Source: Candidatus Kuenenia stuttgartensis
GTDB taxonomy: Bacteria > Planctomycetota > UBA1135 > UBA2386
Length of the DNA: 6,513 bases
Reading direction: 5' to 3'
Assembly: GCA_945861365.1 (NCBI GenBank)
Contig: CAMAUH010000253.1
Span: forward strand, 1 to 6,513
This document shows, piece by piece, positions 1 through 5,160 of this stretch. The notes under the pieces are model-generated. The model searched no databases. It saw only the letters and a list, made by a program, of their open reading frames with translations, and had not been told where the DNA came from. The position numbers and the translations under genes were made by a program. Numbering within the stretch: position 1 is the stretch's first letter; each line of letters begins with the position of its first letter.

Positions 1-975
1 GACCAGCGTACCGTTGCCGCGCGGGGTCGCGTGCTGCCGCCAGTTGGCGAGGTCGAGGCCGAGCAGCACGACCGGGATGCGCGAAGCCGGCGTCGCCGCG
101 GCCTCCGGCAGCGTGCGCAGGCGCTGTGCGCAGAATGCCGTCACGACGCGGCAGAACGTCGCCTGCTGCAACTTCGCGGCGAGCATCTTGTGCGAGTACG
201 GGAACTCGAAGTCGACGTACGACGAGATCGAGCAGGGCACGCCGAGCAGGCGCGCGGCGCCGAGGGCGACGTTCGCGGGCCAGGTCGAGCTGTAGACGTG
301 CATGTGGCGCGGGTCGAGCGCACGCAGCTGGTCGGCGAGTGCGAACGCGTTGCCCGGATGCCGCGCGTCGCGCAGCGGCAGCTTGCCGAGCAGGTCGCCG
401 AGGCGGCTGCGCGGTTCGGCGCGGTACTGCGCGAACAGGTTGCGGCCGCGCGACGTCGTGAGCCAGCCGAACAGGCGCAGTGCGCGGCGCGTGATGCCGT
501 CGCGGCGCAGGAAAGTCGCGTGCGCGAGCAGTTCGCGAGCCTCCGCGTGCATCGGCGCGCGCTCGTTGTGCTGCAGCACGACGACGCGCCAGTCGGGGCG
601 TTGGCGCAGTAGCGCCAGCACTTCGCGGTAGACGAACGTGTGCGACAGGTCGGGCAGCACCGGCAGCACCAGCACGACCGGGCCGCGGCCGGCGGCGTTC
701 GGTCGCGCAGCCGGCGCGCGGCGTCGCACGACCAGCGCGATCGCGGCGGCGAGCGCCGCATCGAGCGCGCGCAGCCAGCCGTGGCGCAGCAGTTCGCGCA
801 ACTGTGCGAGCGTGCCCAGCCGCAGCGGGCGCCCGGCATCGTCGACGACGCGGGCGGTGACGGGATCCAGGGAACCGTCGTCGCGGGCCACGCGGATCCG
901 GATCAGCCGGTCGATTGCTTCGATCGGCGCGGGTGCGTACGGCCAGCCTGCCCAGACGACGGTGCGTTCCGTCAT
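1..975 (-). CDS. Glycosyltransferase, GT-B fold (GT4-like), C-terminus cut by window edge
   Basis: The reading frame is open for 325 codons from an ATG and runs off the left edge, so the catalytic C-terminal half is missing. Residues from about 98 onward look like the acceptor-binding N-terminal domain of GT4 enzymes of the WcaL type: a hydrophobic strand (VVLVLPVLP, 100-108), then SHTFVYREVLALL (111-123), matching the usual 'S.TFV..E+..L' helix, and later a strand and glycine turn (HVYSSTWPANVALGAARLLGVPCS, 226-249). The first 97 residues precede this domain and are unusual; they include an Ala/Leu/Arg-rich helix at about 55-85. The start codon overlaps the stop of the upstream glycosyltransferase as ATGA, implying one operon and translational coupling. 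The likely role is transfer of a sugar during surface polysaccharide or glycolipid assembly at the cytoplasmic face of the membrane. Donor and acceptor cannot be told. The family call is good, the specific function unknown. Confidence 0.8.
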   Translation of the reverse strand, partial: MTERTVVWAGWPYAPAPIEAIDRLIRIRVARDDGSLDPVTARVVDDAGRPLRLGTLAQLRELLRHGWLRALDAALAAAIALVVRRRAPAARPNAAGRGPVVLVLPVLPDLSHTFVYREVLALLRQRPDWRVVVLQHNERAPMHAEARELLAHATFLRRDGITRRALRLFGWLTTSRGRNLFAQYRAEPRSRLGDLLGKLPLRDARHPGNAFALADQLRALDPRHMHVYSSTWPANVALGAARLLGVPCSISSYVDFEFPYSHKMLAAKLQQATFCRVVTAFCAQRLRTLPEAAATPASRIPVVLLGLDLANWRQHATPRGNGTLV

Positions 976-2303
976 CGGTGCACGGCCTGCGCGTAGTGCG
1001 CTTCGAACTCGTCGACCGCCTGCGCCAGCGTCTTCGGCGGCCGCACCGCGGCGCGGTAGCGCGCCAGCCGGGTTGGCTCGTCGACGAGACGCTGCAGCCG
1101 CATGGCGAGGTCGCCGACGTCGCCCGCCGCGAACAGTTCGCCATCGACGCCGTCCTGCACGACCTCCTGCAGGCCGCCGAAGCGGCTCGCCAGCACCGGC
1201 AGCCCGGCGGCGCGCGCTTCGAGCACGACGAACGGCGCGTTCTCGTGCCACGTGCTCGGCACCACCAGCACGTCGATCGCGCCGAGCGCCGCGGCGAGTT
1301 CGCGGTGGTCGTACGGCGGCAGCACGGTGATGCGTGGATCGCGCGCCGCGGCCTCGAGCAGAGGCGTCGAGTAGTCCGGGAAGTCGCTGGCGCGGCCTCG
1401 CAGCACGGCGCGGCAATCGCCGCGCACGCGCGCCAACGCTTCGACCAGCACGTGCGGCGCCTTGTGCGACGCGAACGAGCCGAAGAAGCCGAACGTCAGC
1501 GGCCGCTGCGCCGGGCGCGCGGCGGCGGCGCCGGCAGCGATGCCGGTCGTGTCGATGCCGTAGCCGTGGCAGGTGATGCGGTCGGCGGGCACGCCGTTGC
1601 GCACGAACACCGAGCGCAGGAACTCGGTGGGCGCCACGATCGCATCGGCCTGCAGCAGCCGTTCGCGCAGATAGGCCGGACGATCGAGGAACGTCGCGAC
1701 GCGGCTGCGCAGGTCCCAGCCCGCCTTCGACGTGCCGGGCGCGAGTTCGTGCAGCGCTTCGATCTGGCGGCGGGCCGGATGGTCGGCGAGCTGCTGCGCC
1801 AGTTCCGGCGCGTGGCACGGCAAGCAGCCGCGGCCGCCGTCGGGCGGGCCCTCGCAGGCCGTGCCGTCGCTCTTCATCAGGATGACGCGCGGGCACAGGA
1901 ACCAGAAGTCGGTCAGCGAGACGACCAACCCGCGCCCGGCCGCCCGCGTCGCGTCGATCAGGTCGGCGCCGACGTGGCGCAGATGGAAGCTGTGCACGAC
2001 ATCGGTGCCACGTTCGCGCAGGTGGCGCGCGAACACCTCGGCCATGCGCGGATGGCGGTACTCCATGCGCTGCCAATCGCGCCCGAGCTGCCACCAGAAG
2101 GTCAGCCGGCGGACCGGCAGGCCGTGCACTTCCTCCCGCGTCTCGCGCCACAGGCGGTCCTCTTCGTGGTGCCGCGGATCGAGCGTGAAGACGTCGACGT
2201 CATGGCCGCGACGCTGCAGTTCGCGGCCGACGGCGAGCGCGTACGACTCCGTGCCGGTGAAGTAGTGCGGCGGGAACTGATGGAGGACGAACGTGAGGCG
2301 CAC
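972..2303 (-). CDS. Glycosyltransferase family 4 protein
   Basis: This complete 443-residue protein has GT-B/GT4 architecture. The N-terminal Rossmann domain starts with MRLTFVLHQFPP and a glycine turn (FTGTESYALAVGREL, 15-29), where acceptor-side contacts usually lie. The C-terminal nucleotide-sugar domain contains GFFGSFASHKAP (272-283; K281 is the expected phosphate-binding lysine) and the retaining GT4 motif EX7E (E354 and E362, in ENAPFVVLEA), followed by GLPVLASRFGGLQEVV. Between the domains is a cysteine cluster (C137, C150, C160, C163) after the sequence TDFWFL. That arrangement recurs in a GT4 subgroup and may bind a metal. The start is GTG with no clear Shine-Dalgarno sequence; it fits because MRLTFVLHQF begins exactly at the first beta strand. 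Its stop overlaps the next glycosyltransferase gene by four bases. It probably adds a sugar to a growing polysaccharide or lipid-linked glycan in the cytoplasm. Sugar specificity is not readable. Confidence 0.92.
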   Translation of the reverse strand: MRLTFVLHQFPPHYFTGTESYALAVGRELQRRGHDVDVFTLDPRHHEEDRLWRETREEVHGLPVRRLTFWWQLGRDWQRMEYRHPRMAEVFARHLRERGTDVVHSFHLRHVGADLIDATRAAGRGLVVSLTDFWFLCPRVILMKSDGTACEGPPDGGRGCLPCHAPELAQQLADHPARRQIEALHELAPGTSKAGWDLRSRVATFLDRPAYLRERLLQADAIVAPTEFLRSVFVRNGVPADRITCHGYGIDTTGIAAGAAAARPAQRPLTFGFFGSFASHKAPHVLVEALARVRGDCRAVLRGRASDFPDYSTPLLEAAARDPRITVLPPYDHRELAAALGAIDVLVVPSTWHENAPFVVLEARAAGLPVLASRFGGLQEVVQDGVDGELFAAGDVGDLAMRLQRLVDEPTRLARYRAAVRPPKTLAQAVDEFEAHYAQAVHR

Positions 2304-2378
2304 GCGAGGAGCAGCCTATCGGCTGTCGGTGCTGGCTCGTAGCAGTGAGCCGGCGCGGGGCCGCGCTACGTTGTCGGC
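2304..2378. promoter_or_regulatory. Divergent spacer between the glycosyltransferase and VLRF1-like genes
   Basis: These 75 bases separate two genes that point away from each other, so promoters for both directions should lie here or just inside the genes. I see no convincing -35/-10 pair, no strong repeat and no clear Shine-Dalgarno sequence before either GTG start. Confidence 0.35.
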
Positions 2379-3047
2379 GTGGCTGCTCCTGACGATCCAC
2401 AGCCGTCGCGTGCCGTGCGCTTCCTGCTCGCCGATCTGGTCGAGCAGGTCGATGCGTTCCTGCTGCGCTGGCCGAACGCACGTGCCGATGCGCGCGGGCT
2501 GCGGTTCGTCGGGGCGCCCGGGGCACAGCTGCGGTTGCCGCTGTTGGCGCCGCGCTGTGGGCCAGGGGAACCGCTGGTCCGCTATCGGACCCGCCTGCCC
2601 GGAGCTGCGGAGCGCCACGTGGTGTTGTTGCTGCAGGCCGGCGCGATGGCGGTCGGCTACTGGGACGGCGAAGAGTTGCTGCACCACAAGGCCGTGCGTC
2701 GGTACGTCGTGCGCGGCAACGGGCGGGCACAGCCGCTGCATGCGAAGACGCGCGGCAGATCCCGCTACGGCTCGCGGCTGCGGTTGCAGAACTGGAAGCG
2801 GCTGTTGGTGGAGACCAACGAGCGGCTGCGCGACTACTGGGGCGAGTACGGGGCGCCCGAGCGCGTGTTCGTGGCCGTGCCGGTCCGCGTGTTCAGCGAC
2901 CTGGCAGCGAGCGATCCGTCGCCGCCCTTCTCGCGCGACGATGCGCAGGTGCAGCGGGTACCGATGCATGTGCACCGGCCGGATTTCGCCGAGCTGATGC
3001 GCGTGCACGGCTGGCTCGCGCATGGGCGCCTCGAACTGCCGGGGTGA
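2379..3047 (+). CDS. VLRF1-domain protein (Vms1/ANKZF1-like peptidyl-tRNA hydrolase)
   Basis: This 222-residue cytoplasmic protein has no signal peptide. The core at 80-153 follows the VLRF1 (Vms1-like release factor) pattern: strands reading VVLLLQAGAMAVGYWDGEEL (81-100), then HKAVRRYVVR (103-112), then a GxxQ motif (G115-R-A-Q118), a basic stretch (KTRGRSRYGSRLRLQNW, 123-139) and a long helix ending in RDYW (151-154). In Vms1 and ANKZF1 the GxxQ glutamine is the counterpart of the eRF1 GGQ glutamine and releases nascent chains from stalled 60S-bound tRNA. Bacterial VLRF1 homologues are known from comparative genomics, but their roles are less established. By analogy this protein may cleave peptidyl-tRNA in ribosome rescue; that is inference. 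The start is GTG, and the N-terminal 20 residues before the first helix are weakly constrained. It is divergent from the polysaccharide genes and convergent with the hydrolase, so it is probably monocistronic. The call rests on motif recall, not an alignment. Confidence 0.68.
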   Translation: MAAPDDPQPSRAVRFLLADLVEQVDAFLLRWPNARADARGLRFVGAPGAQLRLPLLAPRCGPGEPLVRYRTRLPGAAERHVVLLLQAGAMAVGYWDGEELLHHKAVRRYVVRGNGRAQPLHAKTRGRSRYGSRLRLQNWKRLLVETNERLRDYWGEYGAPERVFVAVPVRVFSDLAASDPSPPFSRDDAQVQRVPMHVHRPDFAELMRVHGWLAHGRLELPG

Positions 3048-3066
3048 GCTGCAGCCCCGGCTGTTC
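3033..3066. terminator. Hairpin between convergent genes, probable bidirectional terminator
   Basis: The arms GAACTGCCGGGG (3033-3044) and CCCCGGCTGTTC (3055-3066) pair over 11 of 12 positions with one T-T mismatch; the loop is 10 bases. The hairpin includes the stop codon of the VLRF1-like gene and lies 14 bases beyond the stop of the convergent hydrolase gene. No run of T follows on either strand, so it is not a classical intrinsic terminator, but its position between two converging genes suits transcription termination or 3' end protection. Confidence 0.5.
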
Positions 3067-3080
3067 CGCAGGCTCCTGAC

Positions 3081-3911
3081 TCACTTCGCCGCAGGGCGAT
3101 CCAACTGCAGCGGCCGCACCCAGAAGTTGCGGAAGCGGACCGGATTGCCGTGGTCCTGCAGGCGGATCGGGCCGGTTTCGGCGTGCGGCTCGTACTTCGC
3201 GAGGGCGCGGTGGCCGGTCGCGCCGAGCATCGTTTCATCGGCCTGCACCAGTACGCCGTTGTGCACGACGGTGACGCGCGCCGGCGCGGTCAGCTTGCCG
3301 TCCGCGTCGAAGCGCGGGGCGCGGAAGAAGATGTCGTAGGTCTGCCATTCGCCTGGCTTGCGGCAGGCGTTGACCAGCGGCGGCTTCTGGCCGTACAGCG
3401 CGGCGGCCTGGCCGTCGGCGTAGGAGGGGTTCTGGTACGAATCGAGCACCTGGATCTCGTAGCGACCGAAGAAGAACACGCCGCTGTTGCCGCGTCCCTG
3501 CGAGTCGCCCTTCACCTCGCTGGGCGACGCCCACTCGATGTGCAGCTGGCAGTCGCCGAACGAGGCCTTGGTCTGGATGTCGCCGGTGCCGTTGACGACC
3601 ATCGCACCGTCACGGACTTCCCACTTCGCGGCGCCGTCACCACTGCGGAACGCATCGAGGTTGGTGCCATCGAACAGCACCACGGCATCGCTCGGCGGCG
3701 CTACCGGGGCGCCGGCCGGTGCCGGGGTCACGACGGGCGGGCGCGGCCGGTCGGCGTCGTGTACGCGGAAGCCGTCGGGCAGGCGGGGCGTGTCGCGGTA
3801 GCCGGGCTGTGGATCCTGTGTGGTGGACGGGACCGAGAAGAATGCGGTGCCGAGCAGCGCAACGGCGAGGAGAGGGAGGACTGGCAGCGTCATGGTCGGC
3901 ACGATCCTCAT
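3081..3911 (-). CDS. Secreted 3-keto-disaccharide hydrolase family protein (DUF1080)
   Basis: The protein has about 276 residues from the ATG. Residue numbers here count from the GTG one codon earlier. An N-terminal signal peptide is clear: a short basic start, a hydrophobic core (LPVLPLLAVALLGTAFF, 10-26) and a small-residue cleavage zone, so the protein is exported. A Pro-rich linker (about 35-75) leads to the concanavalin-like DUF1080 domain: LFDGTNLDAF (80-89), RGNSGVFF (141-148), YEIQVLDSY (152-160), ADGQAAALYG (166-175), GEWQTYDIFFRAPRF (188-202) and a C-terminal GPIRLQDHGNPVRFRNFWVRPL (249-270). These are the family's characteristic motifs and the domain is complete. Members hydrolyse 3-keto-glycosides made by sugar oxidoreductases; the substrate here is unknown. 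The ATG overlaps the stop of the sigma factor gene (TGATG), suggesting translational coupling. Alternative starts are the GTG one codon earlier and an ATG six codons later. Planctomycetes carry many paralogues of this family. Confidence 0.92.
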   Translation of the reverse strand: MRIVPTMTLPVLPLLAVALLGTAFFSVPSTTQDPQPGYRDTPRLPDGFRVHDADRPRPPVVTPAPAGAPVAPPSDAVVLFDGTNLDAFRSGDGAAKWEVRDGAMVVNGTGDIQTKASFGDCQLHIEWASPSEVKGDSQGRGNSGVFFFGRYEIQVLDSYQNPSYADGQAAALYGQKPPLVNACRKPGEWQTYDIFFRAPRFDADGKLTAPARVTVVHNGVLVQADETMLGATGHRALAKYEPHAETGPIRLQDHGNPVRFRNFWVRPLQLDRPAAK

Positions 3912-4456
3912 CACAGGGCCGGGTTGCCAGTCTCCCGCTCATGGAACGTGTTGCCGTCGGCGCGCCAGCCGTCTCCGAACCGGTGGGTGTGCAGCAGTTC
4001 GCGGGCCTTGCGGGAGATCGCGCCGAGTTGGCGGCGGAAGTCGCGCGGGGCCATGCCGCAAATCCGCGCGGCGGCGCGGGTGCCATTGCAGCTCATCGCG
4101 GCCGTCAGCGCCGCCTGCTGGCGGGGCGACAGTTCGTCGTGCAGGTGTTCGCGGACGAAGTCGATGCCGGCGCCGGGGCTCTGGCGATACGGCGCCTGGA
4201 TCGCCGCCATCTCCTCCGGTTGCTTCGTCCTGGTCTTGCCCCAGTCGGAGCGCAGCAGGGCGCAGGCGGATCGTCGCGCCACCATGCGCAGCCAGGCGCG
4301 TGGGTGGCGTGGTGTATCGCCCTGCAGGATGGCCAGGGTCAGCTGATGGATGGCCCGCTCCCCGGCTTCCTCCGCGAGCAGTGGGTTCTTCAGGACGGCT
4401 GCGGCCGCGTGGAACGCGACCGGGAGCAGCGCATGGGGGTTGGTGAGTTGGTGCAT
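3911..4456 (-). CDS. ECF-like RNA polymerase sigma factor
   Basis: This 181-residue protein has the two-domain layout of ECF sigma factors. Region 2 is at about 10-72: a helix with an acidic patch (LAEEAGERAIHQLTLAIL, 27-44) replaces the usual 'DAEDLVQE.FL+', followed by HPRAWLRMVARRSACALLRSD (51-71), the typical region 2.3-2.4 helix that reads the -10 element. Region 4 is at about 107-156: ELSPRQQAALTAAMSCNGTRAAARICGM then APRDFRRQLGAISRKARELL, the -35-reading helix-turn-helix. A tail of about 25 residues follows (157-181). It would direct core RNA polymerase to a small promoter set. No anti-sigma factor gene is adjacent; the downstream gene, joined by TGATG, is a secreted hydrolase, and the divergent gene is an XRE regulator. 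Region 2 is divergent and the -10 contact residues are hard to assign, so a non-ECF sigma-70-like regulator remains possible. Confidence 0.82.
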   Translation of the reverse strand: MHQLTNPHALLPVAFHAAAAVLKNPLLAEEAGERAIHQLTLAILQGDTPRHPRAWLRMVARRSACALLRSDWGKTRTKQPEEMAAIQAPYRQSPGAGIDFVREHLHDELSPRQQAALTAAMSCNGTRAAARICGMAPRDFRRQLGAISRKARELLHTHRFGDGWRADGNTFHERETGNPAL

Positions 4457-4461
4457 GGATA

Positions 4462-4508
4462 TTGACTAAGTGGCAAGTCACTAAGCCGGAAACTTGCCGA
4501 AGTGTCAA
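4462..4508. promoter_or_regulatory. Large two-box inverted repeat in the divergent spacer (candidate operator)
   Basis: The pattern is TTGAC-N5-GGCAAGT-N13-ACTTGCC-N5-GTCAA. The left arm is 4462-4478 and the right arm 4492-4508; 12 of 17 arm positions are perfectly symmetric, with the five mismatches confined to one block in each arm. It lies 5 bases upstream of the sigma factor start and about 52 bases upstream of the XRE gene's first ATG. The two-fold symmetry fits a dimeric regulator, most simply the XRE protein encoded next to it. Binding is inferred, not shown. Confidence 0.55.
4480..4508 (-). promoter_or_regulatory. Possible promoter for the sigma factor and hydrolase genes
   Basis: On the minus strand a perfect TTGACA -35 hexamer (4508-4503) is followed after 17 bases by CTTAGT (4485-4480), which matches the TATAAT consensus at only three positions. 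Transcription would start around 4473, leaving a leader of roughly 16 bases before the sigma factor ATG. The -35 lies inside the right arm of the inverted repeat, so a bound repressor would block it. The -10 match is weak. Confidence 0.28.
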
Positions 4509-4559
4509 TGCTAGTGCCTGGGAAACTGCTCGTCGGCCCTGAGATCCCTTCAGGTGCGT

Positions 4560-4576
4560 CATGGGAAGTTCCCATG
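4560..4576. repeat. Perfect 17-bp palindrome over the XRE gene's first ATG
   Basis: CATGGGAAGTTCCCATG is a perfect inverted repeat with 8-bp arms around a central G. It covers the first ATG of the XRE regulator frame. Its core TGGGAA also occurs at 4519-4524 in the same spacer. It could be an autoregulatory operator, or in RNA a hairpin that hides the start codon. Confidence 0.5.
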
Positions 4577-5130
4577 TGATGGGCTACTTCGGTTCGCACC
4601 GACCGGCTGCTGCCAGCGCCTGCGTAGAGCCTGCACACCACCCCACTGCCTTGACCGAACAACCTGAAGAACTCGTTCCCCGACCGCTCGCAACCCACCT
4701 GGCTGCCAGGTTGCGCGAGTTGCGTGCTCGGCGGGGATTCACCCAGGACCACGTCGCCAAGCGGCTCGGCTGCCACGAGTCCGCTGTTTCGCGCTGGGAA
4801 AGCGGCAGCCGGTTCCCGACCGGTGAGGACCTGGTCGCTCTCGCCGACCTGTTCGAGGTCAGCACCGACGACCTGCTCGGCCGCATGCGCCAGTACGCCG
4901 CGTCCGGCTCGGCCCTGGTCGACATGCGGTTGCTCGAGCGCCTGGCCGCTGCCACGACCGAGGAGTTCGATCAGTTGATCCAGGCAGCCGAGGAGCAGGC
5001 GGTCTGGTTGCCGGTGCCGGAAGGCGCCGTGCTGATTCCGGTCGGCGAGGCGATGCGCTGGACCCGCAAGGTCGCCGACAAGCACAAGGGCAGCGCCTTC
5101 GCCGATCGCTTGTTCCGGCCGCGCACCTGA
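4561..5130 (+). CDS. XRE-family helix-turn-helix transcriptional regulator
   Basis: The protein has 189 residues from the first ATG. Residues 46-107 form a typical HTH_3/Cro-C1 domain: HLAARLRELRARRGFTQDHV, AKRLGCHESAVSRWESGSR (turn and recognition helix; S74, S77 and R78 face DNA in the family) and PTGEDLVALADLFEVSTDDLLG. The C-terminal part (110-189) is helical and then ends in VPEGAVLIPVGEAMRWTRK; I recognise no domain there. The start is uncertain. AGGTG at 4552-4556 weakly supports ATG 4561. However, the first 30 codons have clearly fewer G/C third positions than the body, and the palindrome overlies that ATG. An in-frame TTG at 4651 would give a 159-residue protein starting just before the domain. 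It is divergent from the sigma factor gene and probably regulates the shared spacer and itself. Confidence 0.88.
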   Translation: MGSSHVMGYFGSHRPAAASACVEPAHHPTALTEQPEELVPRPLATHLAARLRELRARRGFTQDHVAKRLGCHESAVSRWESGSRFPTGEDLVALADLFEVSTDDLLGRMRQYAASGSALVDMRLLERLAAATTEEFDQLIQAAEEQAVWLPVPEGAVLIPVGEAMRWTRKVADKHKGSAFADRLFRPRT

Positions 5131-5160
5131 TCGGCCGCGGCGCTAGGCGCCGGCCGCGAT
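5130..5160. terminator. Hairpin between convergent genes, candidate bidirectional terminator
   Basis: The perfect stem CGGCGC/GCGCCG (5138-5143 and 5147-5152) has a TAG loop, and an outer pairing ATCG/CGAT (5130-5133 and 5157-5160) is separated from it by a 4x4 internal loop. It begins at the XRE stop codon and includes the stop codon of the dehydrogenase gene. No T-run follows on either strand, so the terminator role rests on position and pairing alone. Confidence 0.35.

Noticed and set aside
141..839. Minus-strand open frame within the partial glycosyltransferase region
   Set aside because: Its product is Cys/Arg/Ser-rich and featureless, while another minus-strand frame over the same bases encodes a coherent glycosyltransferase in frame from the ATG overlap to the window edge.
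915..2342. Long open frame on the plus strand opposite the complete glycosyltransferase
   Set aside because: The translation is Arg/Ala/Val-rich low-complexity sequence with no domain, and it lies antisense to a gene with clear GT4 motifs; it is a by-product of high third-position GC.
2316..3023. Minus-strand open frame opposite the VLRF1-like gene
   Set aside because: It is rich in His, Arg and Gln without any fold pattern, whereas the plus-strand frame gives a coherent family match with regular helices and strands.
3150..4346. Long plus-strand open frame opposite the hydrolase and sigma factor genes
   Set aside because: It spans the junction of two well-supported minus-strand genes and has no recognisable motif; it is an antisense artefact of GC-rich codons.
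4462..4490. TTGACT as a plus-strand -35 element for the XRE gene
   Set aside because: The expected -10 position 17 bases downstream reads GCCGGA, with no resemblance to TATAAT, so I treat the hexamer only as part of the inverted repeat.
4390..5085. Minus-strand open frame opposite the XRE regulator
   Set aside because: It would cross the divergent spacer and run antisense to a clear HTH domain; its Gly/Ser/Ala-rich product shows no motif.
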